A stretch of 59,510 nt of DNA from Frateuria defendens (lineage in GTDB: Bacteria > Pseudomonadota > Gammaproteobacteria > Xanthomonadales > Rhodanobacteraceae), in the NCBI RefSeq assembly GCF_001182895.1, contig NZ_LFQR01000027.1:1-59510 (forward strand). Direction: 5' to 3'. The notes under the pieces were generated by a model, which did no database searches, was not told where the DNA came from, and saw nothing but the letters and a program-made list of their open reading frames with translations. Of the stretch, positions 38,039-46,940 are shown piece by piece; position 1 is the first letter of the stretch, and every line of letters starts with the position of its first letter. The translations under genes were made by a program, and so were the position numbers.

Positions 38039-38959
38039 TCAGTCCATCAACGCCGCCACGTGCGCACTCGCCGAAGCCGCCAAGGCACCCAAGTCATAAC
38101 CGCCCTCGAGCGTCGACACCAGCCGCCCCCCGGCATGCGTGCGCGCCACCTCCACCAGCCGCTCGGTGATCCAGGCGTAGTCCTCGCTGCCCAGGCGCAG
38201 GTCGCCCAGCGGGTCGGCGTGGTGGGCGTCGAAGCCGGCCGAGACCAGCAGCAGCTGCGGGCGGAAGGCGTGCAGGCGGGGCAGCAGCACGGCCTGCCAC
38301 AGTTCGCGGAAGGCGTAGGTGCCGTCGCCCGGCGACAGCGTGGCGTTGACGATGTTGCCTACGCCGCGCTCCTCCTCGCTGCCGGTGTCCGGGTACAGCG
38401 GCGACTGGTGGCTGGAGGCAAACAGCACGCGCGGCTCGCGCTCGAAGATCGCCTGGGTGCCGTTGCCGTGGTGCACGTCGAAGTCGGCGATGGCCACGCG
38501 CTTCAAGCCATGCGCGGCCAGGGCATGGGCGGCGCCGATGGCCACGTTGTTGAACAGGCAGAAGCCCATTGCCTGCGCCGGCGTGGCGTGGTGGCCGGGC
38601 GGGCGCACGGCGCAGAAGGCGCGGTGCGCGTGGCTGGTGAGCGCCGCGTCCACCGCCGCGCAGACGGCGCCGGCGGCGCGCAGCGCGGCCTCGGCGGAGC
38701 CGGACGACATCGGCGTGTCCTCGCCGAGCTGGCTGGTGCCGGTGAGCGGCGCGCCGGCGAGCACGCGCTCCACGTAGGCGGCCTCGTGCACGCGCAACAG
38801 CTGCTCGCGGGTGGCGCGGGGGGCTTCCACGCGGTCCAGCGCGGCGAAGCGGTCGTGGTCGAGCGCGTGCAGCACCGCGCGCAGGCGTGCCGGCAGCTCG
38901 ACGTGGCCGGGGCCCGGGTCGTGTTCCAGGCAGGCGGGGTGGGTGTACAGCCGCAGCAT
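38039..38959 (-). CDS. Class II histone-deacetylase-family amidohydrolase
   Basis: 306 residues of the arginase/deacetylase fold. Zinc and catalytic motifs: R-P-P-G-H-H-A (paired His), A-D-F-D-V-H-H-G-N-G-T (zinc Asp/His), S-A-G-F-D-A-H, and E-G-G-Y-D. Bacterial relatives act on acetylated polyamines or other small amides; the substrate here is unknown. Start 38959 (MLRLYTHPAC) follows the adenosyltransferase stop by four bases; a start at 38974 would overlap it by 11. Confidence 0.9.
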   Translation of the reverse strand: MLRLYTHPACLEHDPGPGHVELPARLRAVLHALDHDRFAALDRVEAPRATREQLLRVHEAAYVERVLAGAPLTGTSQLGEDTPMSSGSAEAALRAAGAVCAAVDAALTSHAHRAFCAVRPPGHHATPAQAMGFCLFNNVAIGAAHALAAHGLKRVAIADFDVHHGNGTQAIFEREPRVLFASSHQSPLYPDTGSEEERGVGNIVNATLSPGDGTYAFRELWQAVLLPRLHAFRPQLLLVSAGFDAHHADPLGDLRLGSEDYAWITERLVEVARTHAGGRLVSTLEGGYDLGALAASASAHVAALMD

Positions 38960-38963
38960 GCGC

Positions 38964-39533
38964 TCAGCGGGCATCCGGCTTGCGGCGGCGCTGGTGCTGC
39001 CACAGCACTTCGCCGTGGCCGCCGGCGCGGGCCAGTACGCGCGCGATCACGAACAGCAGATCGGACAGCCGGTTGAGGTAGTGCTGCACCGGCGGCCGCA
39101 CGGCCTCGGCGCGCGCCAGCGCGACCACGTCGCGCTCGGCGCGGCGGCACACGGTGCGGGCGAGGTGGCAGCAGGAGGCGGCCATGCCGCCGCCGGGCAG
39201 GATGAAGTCCTTGAGCGGCGGCAGCGGCGCGTTGAACGCGTCCAGCACGCGCTCCAGCCGTGCCACGTCGGCGTCCTCGACCAGCGCCATGCCGGGCACG
39301 CACAGCTCGCCGCCGAGGTCGAACAGGTCGTGCTGCACCTGCACCAGCGTCTCGCGCACGGCCTCGTTCGCGCCTTCGCAGGCCAGCACCATGCCGAGCG
39401 CGCTGTTGAGCTCGTCGACGGTGCCGTAGGCGGCCACGCGCAGCGAATCCTTGGGCACGCGCGAACCGTCGCCGAGCCCGGTGCTGCCGTCGTCGCCGGT
39501 GCGGGTGTAGATCTTGGAGAGGCGATGGCCCAT
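38964..39533 (-). CDS. PduO-type ATP: cob(I)alamin adenosyltransferase
   Basis: Forms adenosylcobalamin. 189 residues. N-terminal M-G-H-R-L-S-K-I-Y-T-R-T-G-D-D-G-S-T-G-L holds the ATP loop, and C-H-L-A-R-T-V-C-R-R-A-E-R the second nucleotide motif. Length and motifs are those of PduO, not CobA. The start at 39533 matches the family; upstream ATG at 39554 adds seven residues. Tight spacing with the deacetylase gene suggests one transcript. Confidence 0.93.
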   Translation of the reverse strand: MGHRLSKIYTRTGDDGSTGLGDGSRVPKDSLRVAAYGTVDELNSALGMVLACEGANEAVRETLVQVQHDLFDLGGELCVPGMALVEDADVARLERVLDAFNAPLPPLKDFILPGGGMAASCCHLARTVCRRAERDVVALARAEAVRPPVQHYLNRLSDLLFVIARVLARAGGHGEVLWQHQRRRKPDAR

Positions 39534-39585
39534 CGGCTGGCCCGCGAGGTTCATCCGGGCGGACGCAGGCGCGTCCGCGCGGACG

Positions 39586-40197
39586 TCAGTGGCGCTGGCC
39601 CTGGCGGCTCGCGTGCCCCAGCGTGCGCGCCAGCATGTGCATCAGCACGTACAGCACGGCGCCGATGGCGACGTACAGCGCGGTGCTGGTGAGGAAGGGC
39701 AGGTACCAGTCGCCGAGGTTGGCGGCCCAGGCACCGAAGCTGCGCGGCCGCGGCACGCTGTCGCTCAGCCAGTAGAAGCTGCCGTTGGAGACGAGGTAGC
39801 AGGCGCCCTCGCTCACCAGCAGGGCCGCCGCGGCCAGGCCCAGGGTGGCGAAGCTCGGCTTGCCGCCGCTGTGCTTGGCCAGCCAGCTGCCGCCGAGCCA
39901 CAGCGTGCCGTAGGCGGCGACGAGGAACCAGTACGCGGGCGAGACGCAGTAGTGGCTCCAGAACGGGATGCCCTGGCCGCTGATCACCAGGTAGTCGATG
40001 AACACCGCCAGCGCCATCAGCAGCGGGAAGGCCCAGCGCGCGGCGCCGCGCAGCCAGAAGCCGGCCAGGAAGAACACGCTCCACGAGGCATCCGGCAGGG
40101 CATCGAAGTGATGCCACACGTGGTGCTGGCGGGTGGCGGCCATCACCAGGGCGAGCGCGAGGAAAATGCCGAGGCGCTGGATCTGCGTCGTGGTCAT
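39586..40197 (-). CDS. Unknown six-helix membrane protein
   Basis: 203 residues, about six hydrophobic segments. Not recognised. Visible landmarks are R-Q-H-H-V-W-H-H-F near residue 23, F-F-L-A-G-F-W-L-R-G (about 42), a Y-L-V-I-S-G-Q-G loop and H-M-L-A-R-T-L-G-H at the end. The His-rich first periplasmic loop and its place upstream of the adenosyltransferase on the same strand (52 bp) make a role in cobalt or cobalamin handling conceivable, but nothing in the sequence proves it. Divergent from the ubiH-type gene. Confidence 0.75.
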   Translation of the reverse strand: MTTTQIQRLGIFLALALVMAATRQHHVWHHFDALPDASWSVFFLAGFWLRGAARWAFPLLMALAVFIDYLVISGQGIPFWSHYCVSPAYWFLVAAYGTLWLGGSWLAKHSGGKPSFATLGLAAAALLVSEGACYLVSNGSFYWLSDSVPRPRSFGAWAANLGDWYLPFLTSTALYVAIGAVLYVLMHMLARTLGHASRQGQRH

Positions 40198-40300
40198 CGG
40201 GGGAACTCCGTCGTTACAGGCGGTTGCAGGCGCAAAGTGTAGCCCAAGCCGGCCGGCCCGATGCGGCCGCGGCGAGGCGCAGCGCGTATCATCGGCGCCC

Positions 40301-41533
40301 ATGACTGCCCTGGATACTTCCCCCCGCCGCGACGCGGCCGGCGTGCTGATCGTCGGCGGCGGCCTGGTCGGCGCCAGCCTGGCGATCGCGCTGGACGCGG
40401 CCGGCGTCGCCGCCACCCTGGTCGAGAGCGCCGCGCCGCGCCCGGACGCCCAGCCCAGCTACGACGAGCGCAACCTCGCGCTGGCACGCGCCACCGTCAA
40501 CGGCCTGGCGGCGATCGGCGTGTGGCCGCATGCCGCCGCGGCCGCCACGCCGATCCGCCACATCCACGTCAGCCGCGCCGGCGAGTTCGGCAGCGTGCGG
40601 CTGGAGGCGGCGGAGATGGGCGTGGACGCGCTGGGCTGGACGCTGCCCGCGCGCGAGCTGGGCGGCGCCCTGCTGCGCCGGCTCGACGCCTGCACCCGGC
40701 TGGCCCGGCTCGCCCCCGCCACGCTGGAGGCGCTCGAACCGCATCCCGGCGGCTGGCGCGCGCAGGTGCGCGGCGCCGGGGGCGTGCGCACGCTGGATAC
40801 GCCGCTGCTGGTCGGCGCCGACGGCACCGAGTCCTTCGTGCGCGAGCGGCTGGGGATCGCCGCCGAGCGCCACGACTACGCGCAGACCCTGTTCGTGTGC
40901 ACCGTGCAGCCCGAGCGCGGCCACGCGCACCGCGCCTACGAGCGTTTCGCCGATGGCGGCCCGGTAGCCCTGCTGCCGCTGGCGGAGGGCCGCTGCGGGC
41001 TGGTGCTCACCGTGCCGGCCGACGCGGCCGATGCGGTGGCGGCGCTGGACGACGAAGGCTTCCTCGCGCTGGCCCAGCAGCGCTTCGGCTGGCGGCTGGG
41101 GCGGCTGCGCCGGCCCGGCCGGCGCCATGCCTACCCGATCCGCCGCGTGGCGGCCGCCCGCCTCGCCTCGCCGCGCGCGGTGCTGGTCGGCAACGCCGCG
41201 CAGACCGTGCACCCCATCGGCGCACAGGGCTTCAACCTCGGCCTGCGCGATGCGCTGACGCTGGCCGAGCTGGTCGCCGGTGCCGCCGACCCGGGCGCGG
41301 AAGCGCTGCTCGCCGGCTACGCGGCGCGGCGCGCGCCCGACCGCGAAGGTACCATGGCGATGAGCCACGGCCTGGTACAGCTGGCCTGCCTGGAACTGCC
41401 GGCGCTGGCCCCGTTGCGCTCGCTGGCGCTGCTGGCGGTGGACCACCTGCCGCCGCTGCGCCGCGCGCTGGCCCGGCGCGGCATGGGCTTCCGCGGCGAG
41501 CCGCCGCGCGCCGTGCTGGAGCGCCTGCCGTGA
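40301..41533 (+). CDS. ubiH: UbiH-type FAD-dependent ubiquinone hydroxylase
   Basis: 410 residues. FAD-binding G-G-G-L-V-G-A-S-L-A (about 20-29), V-G-A-D-G-T-E-S (about 170), and G-N-A-A-Q-T-V-H-P-I-G-A-Q-G-F-N-L-G-L-R-D, the UbiH/UbiF/COQ6 signature. The N-A-A-Q-T-x-H-P form favours UbiH (C6 hydroxylation). Start 40301 chosen because upstream residues are Arg-rich and antisense to the membrane-protein promoter. Overlaps the next hydroxylase by GTGA. Confidence 0.88.
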   Translation: MTALDTSPRRDAAGVLIVGGGLVGASLAIALDAAGVAATLVESAAPRPDAQPSYDERNLALARATVNGLAAIGVWPHAAAAATPIRHIHVSRAGEFGSVRLEAAEMGVDALGWTLPARELGGALLRRLDACTRLARLAPATLEALEPHPGGWRAQVRGAGGVRTLDTPLLVGADGTESFVRERLGIAAERHDYAQTLFVCTVQPERGHAHRAYERFADGGPVALLPLAEGRCGLVLTVPADAADAVAALDDEGFLALAQQRFGWRLGRLRRPGRRHAYPIRRVAAARLASPRAVLVGNAAQTVHPIGAQGFNLGLRDALTLAELVAGAADPGAEALLAGYAARRAPDREGTMAMSHGLVQLACLELPALAPLRSLALLAVDHLPPLRRALARRGMGFRGEPPRAVLERLP

Positions 41534-42741
41534 GCGGGCCACGCAGCGAGGCGCGCCGGCGTGGGCCGGCGCTGGACGTGGCGGTGGTGGGCGGTGGCAT
41601 GGTCGGCGCCGCCGCCGCGTTGGCGCTGGCGCGCGCGGGCTTCGCCGTGGCGCTGCTGGAAGCGCGCGAGCCGGCGCCGTGGCGGGCCGGGGAGGAGGTG
41701 GATCTGCGCGTGGTGGGCCTGGCACCCTCGTCGGTGGCGCTGCTCGACAGCCTGGACGTCTGGACGTCCATCCGTCAGGCGCGCGCCGGCGCCTACCGGC
41801 ACATGCACGTGTGGGACGCGCAGAACGGCGCAGCCATCGACTTCGACGCCGCCGCCGAGGGGCGCGACCTGCTCGGCTACATCGTCGAGAACAACCTGGT
41901 GCAGTGGACGCTGTGGCGGGCGCTGGAAGCGGCCGGCGTGCAGCGCCTGTGCCCGGCCGAGGTGGCCGGCTTCGCCGCGCGCGAGGACCGCATCCAGCTC
42001 GACCTCGCCGACGGCGGCGCGCTCGCCGCGCGGCTGCTGGTGGCCGCCGACGGCGCCGGCTCGCCGCTGCGCGCGATGGCCGGCATCGCCACGCGCGGCC
42101 GCGACTATGCCCAGCGCGCGGTGGTGGCCCACGTCGCCACCGAACGCCCGCACGGGGAGACGGCCTGGCAGCGCTTCCTGCCCGGCGGCCCGCTGGCGCT
42201 GCTGCCGCTGGCCGACGGGCGCAGCTCCATCGTGTGGTCGCTGCCCGAGGCGGAGGCCGCGCGCGTGCTGGCGCTGGACGACCGCGCCTTCCGCGACGAA
42301 CTCGGCGTGGCGAGCGACTTCCGCCTCGGCCGCATCCTCGGCACCACGCCGCGCGCCGCCTTCCCGCTGCGCCTGCAGCTGGCCGAGCGCTACCAGGCCG
42401 AACGGCTGGTGCTGCTGGGCGACGCCGCGCACGCCGTGCATCCGCTGGCCGGGCAGGGCGTGAACCTCGGCCTGCGCGACGTGGCGGAGCTGCGCGACGT
42501 GCTGGTCGAGGCGCGCGCGGCCGGGCGCGACATCGCCGCCGCCCACGTGCTGCGCCGCTACGCGCGCCGCAGGCATAGCGCCGATACGCTCGACGCGCGC
42601 GGCTTCGACCTGCTGGCCCGCGTCTACGCCTGGCAGTCGCCGCCGCTGGTCGCCGCGCGGGGGCTGGGCGTGCGGCTGGTCGACGGTCTGGCCCCGCTGA
42701 AGCGCCGCCTCATCGCGCACGCGGCGGGGGAGGGTTCGTAA
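41530..42741 (+). CDS. Second UbiH/UbiF/COQ6-family FAD hydroxylase
   Basis: 403 residues, GTG start inside the ubiH stop (GTGA at 41530), so translationally coupled. V-G-G-G-M-V-G-A-A-A-A (about 20-30), A-D-G-A-G-S-P-L-R, and G-D-A-A-H-A-V-H-P-L-A-G-Q-G-V-N-L-G-L-R-D. The G-D-A-A-H form is that of UbiF/UbiI/VisC. Together with UbiH it should cover two ring hydroxylations of ubiquinone; which position this one takes cannot be decided. Its TAA stop sits at the edge of a REP palindrome. Confidence 0.88.
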   Translation: MSGPRSEARRRGPALDVAVVGGGMVGAAAALALARAGFAVALLEAREPAPWRAGEEVDLRVVGLAPSSVALLDSLDVWTSIRQARAGAYRHMHVWDAQNGAAIDFDAAAEGRDLLGYIVENNLVQWTLWRALEAAGVQRLCPAEVAGFAAREDRIQLDLADGGALAARLLVAADGAGSPLRAMAGIATRGRDYAQRAVVAHVATERPHGETAWQRFLPGGPLALLPLADGRSSIVWSLPEAEAARVLALDDRAFRDELGVASDFRLGRILGTTPRAAFPLRLQLAERYQAERLVLLGDAAHAVHPLAGQGVNLGLRDVAELRDVLVEARAAGRDIAAAHVLRRYARRRHSADTLDARGFDLLARVYAWQSPPLVAARGLGVRLVDGLAPLKRRLIAHAAGEGS

Positions 42742-42796
42742 GGAGCGCTGGCGCGCGAAACGCTCACGCAGCGGTCGCGCGCAGGCGTGCTCCCAA
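42738..42796. repeat. REP-type palindrome after the hydroxylase operon
   Basis: GTAAGGAGCGCTGGCGCGCG (42738-42757) pairs with the inverted CGCGCGCAGGCGTGCTCC (42776-42793). Same family as at 32569. The TAA stop of the upstream gene lies in the left edge. Confidence 0.75.
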
Positions 42797-42832
42797 ACAG
42801 TCGCACAGGCTTTCCAACCGAGGAGTATCGCC

Positions 42833-43621
42833 ATGCGTCTCGTCCGACCGTTCTGCGTGCTAGCCCTCGTCCTCGCCGCCTTCGCCGCCCAGGCGAAGAT
42901 GGTGCACAAGCCGGTGGAATGGAATGACGCCGGCACCCGCTTCCATGGTGTGCTGGTGTACGACGACGCGGTCGCCGCCAGGCGCCCCGGCCTGCTGATG
43001 GTGCCGAGCTGGTACGGCGTTACCGACGTGGCGGCGAAGAAGGCCGAGACCATCGCCGGCAAGGACTACGTGATCCTGCTGGCCGACCTGTACGGCGCCA
43101 CCGTGCGCCCGGCCAGCGACGAGCAGGCGATGGCCACGGTGAAGCCCTTCTATGCCGACCGCACGCTGATGCGCCGGCGCGTCAACCTGGCCTTCGCGCA
43201 GCTGAAGGCACAGGCGGCGGACGCGCCCATCGACCTCGCCCGGCTGGCGGCGATCGGCTTCTGCTTCGGCGGCACGGCGGTGCTGGACCTCGCCCGCAGC
43301 GGCGCCGAGCTTGCGGCGGTGGTGTCCTTCCACGGCGGCCTGGCCACCGACGATCCCGCGCTGGCCAGGCACATCAAGGCGCGCGTGCTGGCGATGAACG
43401 GCGCGGACGACCGCGGCACCATGCCCGACGCCGACAAGTTCATGGACGAGATGCGCGCCAGCCGGGCCGACTGGGAATTCCTGGTGCTGGGCAACGCCGT
43501 GCACTGCTTCACCGAGACGGAGCAGCACTCGGCCGGCTGCCGCTACGACGCACGCGCGGCGGCGCGCAGCTACCGGTTGATGCAGGACTGGTTGCGGGCG
43601 GCTTTTGCCGGCCGGCCTTGA
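42833..43621 (+). CDS. Secreted dienelactone-hydrolase-family protein
   Basis: 262 residues, alpha/beta hydrolase. Signal peptide 1-21 (ending A-A-Q-A). Nucleophile Cys in G-F-C-F-G-G (about 145), acid Asp in N-G-A-D-D, and His in N-A-V-H-C-F-T, the Cys-Asp-His triad of the family. True dienelactone hydrolases are cytoplasmic; exported forms like this have unknown substrates. Confidence 0.9.
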   Translation: MRLVRPFCVLALVLAAFAAQAKMVHKPVEWNDAGTRFHGVLVYDDAVAARRPGLLMVPSWYGVTDVAAKKAETIAGKDYVILLADLYGATVRPASDEQAMATVKPFYADRTLMRRRVNLAFAQLKAQAADAPIDLARLAAIGFCFGGTAVLDLARSGAELAAVVSFHGGLATDDPALARHIKARVLAMNGADDRGTMPDADKFMDEMRASRADWEFLVLGNAVHCFTETEQHSAGCRYDARAAARSYRLMQDWLRAAFAGRP

Positions 43622-43652
43622 GGGGAGTCGGAAGCGAGCGGCACCGCGCCGC

Positions 43653-46600
43653 TCACTCCGCTTCCACCACCACCGCGTTGCGGCCCATGCGCTTGGCGCG
43701 GTACAGCGCGGCATCGGCGCGGGCGATCAGCGTCTGCAGGCGTTCGCCCGGCCGCAGCGCCGCCACGCCGATGCTGGCGGTGAGCTGCAGGCGCACCTCG
43801 CCGAAGGGGATCGCCGCGGCGGCGATGGCCGCGCGGATGCGCTCGGCGATCGGCCGGGCCGCGTCCAGGTCGGCACCTGGCAGCACCGCCATGATCTCCT
43901 CGCCGCCGTAGCGGCCGAGGTGGTCCTCGCTGCGGCAATAGCCGGCGACCACCGCGGCCACGGTGCGCAGCGCGGCGTCGCCAGCGAGGTGGCCGTGGGT
44001 GTCGTTGAGCGCCTTGAAGGCGTCGAGGTCCAGCATCAGGATCGACAGCGGCTTGTCCTGCCGGCCGGCGAGCGCGTATTCGAACTCCAGCCGGCGGATC
44101 AGCTCGCGCCGGTTGAGCAGGCCGGTCAGCTCGTCGAGGCTGGCCAGGCGGTTGAGTCGCTCGTTGGCGGCCTGCAGCTCGCTGGTGCGCTCGTGCACCA
44201 GGTGCGAGAGCTGGGTCGCGCGCCGGTGCAGGTAGCGCGTGCGCAGCAGCACCAGCAGGTAGACGGCGCCGAGCAGCAGCAGGATCAGCGCCACCCGCAC
44301 CCAGGCGTATTCGTGCCAGTGCAGGGCGACCGACAGCGGCGCGCCGGTCTCCACGGTGCGCGCATGCAGGCCCGGCACGCGCGCGCGCAGCCGCAGGCGG
44401 TAGTCGCCGCCGGGCAGGCGGGTGTAGGTGGCGGTGGGCGGCAGGCCGGGTTCGATGTCGATCCACTGCTCGTCGAAGCCTTCCAGCTGGTAGCTGTAGC
44501 GCACGTCGTCGCCGGGGGCGTAGTCGAGCAGGGCGAAGCCGATGCGCAGCGAGCGGGCGTTCTCGCCGACCCGCAGCGGCGTCTCGGCGGCCGGCAGGCG
44601 CGCGAAGGGGATCGGCTTCTCGTCCACGTACACGGCGGTCACCGCGAGCGGCGCGTCGCTGGCGCGGGCGCCGGCCGCGGCGGCGGGCTCGATCACGGTC
44701 AGCCCGCTCAGGCCGCCGAACAACAGTTCGCCGACGGGGCCGAGCGCCGCCGTGCGGTGGTTGTAGAAGCGCGCGCTCAGGCCGTCGCGCTCGCTCAGCG
44801 CGAAGGCCGTGCGGCTGGCCGGGTCGTACACGGCCAGCCCGTTCGCGGTGGTGGTCCACAGGCGGCCGAAGCGGTCGGCCAGCACGGCGGCGATGTTGTC
44901 GCTGCCCAGGCCGCCGCTGCCGCGCACGGTGTCGAAGCGGTAGCCGGAGGGCCCCGGCTCCAGCGGGGTGGAGGCCAGCCCGCCGTAGGTACCGACCCAG
45001 ATGCGCGAGCCGGCGGCGACGATCGAGCCGACGTAGTTCTGCGGCAGGCTGGCCGGGTCGTCGGGGAGGTGGAACAGGTTGTCGTAGCCGCGCCCGCCGG
45101 CGCGCAGGATGCTGATGCCGCCGGTGGTGGCGACCCAGATGTCGCCGTTGTCCATCGGCGCGATGTTGCGCACCTGGTTGTCCACCAGGCTGTGCGGGTC
45201 GCCGGGCGCGTGCCGGTCGTGCTGGACGCGGCCGTCGGGGGCGATCCGGTAGAGGCCGTTGTAGGTGCCGGCCAGCAGCCCGCCGCGGTAGGCCTGCAGG
45301 GCCAGCACCGGCCGCGTGTCGAGGTCCGGCACGGGGTAGGGGCGCACCGCCAGCGTGTCGGGGTCCACGGTCACCAGGCCGCGCGAGCCGACCACGATGC
45401 GGCCGTCGTCCAGGGCGTCGAGCGAGCGCACGTCCTGGTCCTGCTGGCCGCCGCCCAGGACGAGCGTGCGGATGCTGCCGCGCTGCGGCTCGACCGCGGC
45501 GACGCGGCCGCGGTTGAAGCCCAGCCACACGGTGCCGCGGCGGTCGGTGTAGACGCTGCGCACGTTCTCGTCGGGCACCTCGCCGTGGCCGCCGAAGATC
45601 GCCGCGCCGTCCAGCGTGTGCACGATGGACGGCTGTGTGTCGCAGCGCGAGGCGTCCGCCTCGGTGGCCGCCCACAGGCCGGCGGAGCGGTCCAGGTACA
45701 GCGCGCGCACGATGTTGCCGCCAAGCGAGCTGTCGCGCGCCATGTCGTGGCGCTCCGGCATGATGCCGCCCTTGCGCGGGTCGTAGACGAACACGCCCAC
45801 GCCGTCGGTGGCGCCCCAGATGCGCCCGTCCGGCGCCTCGATCAGGTCGCGCACGGTGCGGTGCTGCACGGCCGGATCGTCGCCGCCGAGCCCCGGCGGC
45901 ACGTGCGCCCGGCCGCGCGGGTCGATCACCGCCACGCCGTCGGTGCCGCTGCCTGCCCAGATGTTGCCCGCGCGGTCCTGGCGGACGGCCCAGATGTCCT
46001 CGGCCAGGACGATGCGTGCCTGCGCGTCCTCCGGCAGCACGTGCTCGAACGCGGCGGCGCCGTGGCGACGCCGGTACAGGCCCTGCCCGCTGCCGACCCA
46101 GAGGTCGCCCCGGCGGTCCTCCAGCACGCTGAAGAGCGTGGCGTCCCCGCGCCGCGGCAGGCCGGTGCCGGCGGGCAGGCGCACGAGCGTCTTCAGGTCC
46201 GCGCCGAGGTGGCTGAGCCCGCTCTCGCCGGCGATCCAGAAGCCGCCGTCGTGGTCCGGGGCCAGCGCGAAGATGTGCGGCCCGGTGCCGTGCTCGGGCG
46301 TGGCGTCGTAGTGCTCGAAGCGGTTGCTCCAGGGGTCGAAGCGCGCCACGCCGCCGCCGGCGGTGCCCACGATCAGGCTGCCGTCGGCGGCCGGCTGCAG
46401 GGCGCGGATGTAGTTGTCCGGCAGGCCGGCCGCCGGCTCGGCCGCCTGCCGGAACACCTGGGTGCGGTAGCCGTCATAGCGCACCAGGCCGCCGAAGGTG
46501 CCGATCCACATCAGGCCGCTGCGGTCCTGCGCGAAGGCGGTGGTGGTGGCGTGGGGCAGGCCCTCCTTCACCGTGAGGTGGGCGAAGTTGACGTTGTCCC

Positions 46601-46739
46601 AGCGGGACCAGGGCGAGGCCGCGGCCTCCTGCGCCACAGCGCACGGCAGGCCGGGCAGCAGGGCCGCGGCGAGGCACAGGCAGCCGGCGGCGTGGCGGAT
46701 CATGCGCGGTGGCGGGATACGGAACATGCCCCTGCCCAT
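43653..46739 (-). CDS. Periplasmic-sensor diguanylate cyclase (Reg_prop propeller, Y_Y_Y, GGDEF)
   Basis: 1028 residues. Signal/anchor 1-37, then about 650 residues of two-component-regulator propeller blades (repeats such as D-R-S-G-L-M-W-I-G-T, D-R-R-G-D-L-W-V-G-S, D-R-R-G-T-V-W-L-G-F), a Y_Y_Y domain (Y-S-Y-Q-L-E-G-F-D-E-Q-W), one membrane helix (V-A-L-I-L-L-L-L-G-A-V-Y-L-L-V), a coiled coil and a C-terminal GGDEF domain with active site G-G-E-E-I. It should make cyclic di-GMP in response to an extracytoplasmic ligand, possibly a sugar or glycan by analogy with hybrid sensors of this build. AGGA five bases before 46739 sets the start. Confidence 0.92.
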   Translation of the reverse strand: MGRGMFRIPPPRMIRHAAGCLCLAAALLPGLPCAVAQEAAASPWSRWDNVNFAHLTVKEGLPHATTTAFAQDRSGLMWIGTFGGLVRYDGYRTQVFRQAAEPAAGLPDNYIRALQPAADGSLIVGTAGGGVARFDPWSNRFEHYDATPEHGTGPHIFALAPDHDGGFWIAGESGLSHLGADLKTLVRLPAGTGLPRRGDATLFSVLEDRRGDLWVGSGQGLYRRRHGAAAFEHVLPEDAQARIVLAEDIWAVRQDRAGNIWAGSGTDGVAVIDPRGRAHVPPGLGGDDPAVQHRTVRDLIEAPDGRIWGATDGVGVFVYDPRKGGIMPERHDMARDSSLGGNIVRALYLDRSAGLWAATEADASRCDTQPSIVHTLDGAAIFGGHGEVPDENVRSVYTDRRGTVWLGFNRGRVAAVEPQRGSIRTLVLGGGQQDQDVRSLDALDDGRIVVGSRGLVTVDPDTLAVRPYPVPDLDTRPVLALQAYRGGLLAGTYNGLYRIAPDGRVQHDRHAPGDPHSLVDNQVRNIAPMDNGDIWVATTGGISILRAGGRGYDNLFHLPDDPASLPQNYVGSIVAAGSRIWVGTYGGLASTPLEPGPSGYRFDTVRGSGGLGSDNIAAVLADRFGRLWTTTANGLAVYDPASRTAFALSERDGLSARFYNHRTAALGPVGELLFGGLSGLTVIEPAAAAGARASDAPLAVTAVYVDEKPIPFARLPAAETPLRVGENARSLRIGFALLDYAPGDDVRYSYQLEGFDEQWIDIEPGLPPTATYTRLPGGDYRLRLRARVPGLHARTVETGAPLSVALHWHEYAWVRVALILLLLGAVYLLVLLRTRYLHRRATQLSHLVHERTSELQAANERLNRLASLDELTGLLNRRELIRRLEFEYALAGRQDKPLSILMLDLDAFKALNDTHGHLAGDAALRTVAAVVAGYCRSEDHLGRYGGEEIMAVLPGADLDAARPIAERIRAAIAAAAIPFGEVRLQLTASIGVAALRPGERLQTLIARADAALYRAKRMGRNAVVVEAE

Positions 46740-46940
46740 GACGTCCTGGTCGCGAAGGCGGTGGGTCTGGAACGTAAGGCCATGGCAATTCCGTTTAGGC
46801 GAACGAGATGGCCGGGTCCGTGGGGACGTGACGTGTGCGCATTCTAGTGCGCATTGTTTTACAGCGGACCGCCCGGGCAAAGGAGGCGGGCGAGGGGGCG
46901 GGCATGGCGGCGCGGGCGGACGCGGGTATGGCGATGCGGC

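Noticed and set aside
35597-39076. 1159-codon plus-strand frame across lptD, msrB and the deacetylase gene
   Set aside because: Crosses several confirmed genes in other frames, with low-complexity Val/Gly/His-rich product and no domain.
43605-46847. 1080-codon plus-strand frame antisense to the diguanylate cyclase
   Set aside because: Shadow frame of GC-rich coding DNA; the opposite strand encodes propeller, Y_Y_Y and GGDEF motifs.
46740-46880. Longer start for the diguanylate cyclase (to 46880)
   Set aside because: Adds a basic non-family segment ahead of a clear signal peptide; the start at 46739 has a ribosome-binding site.
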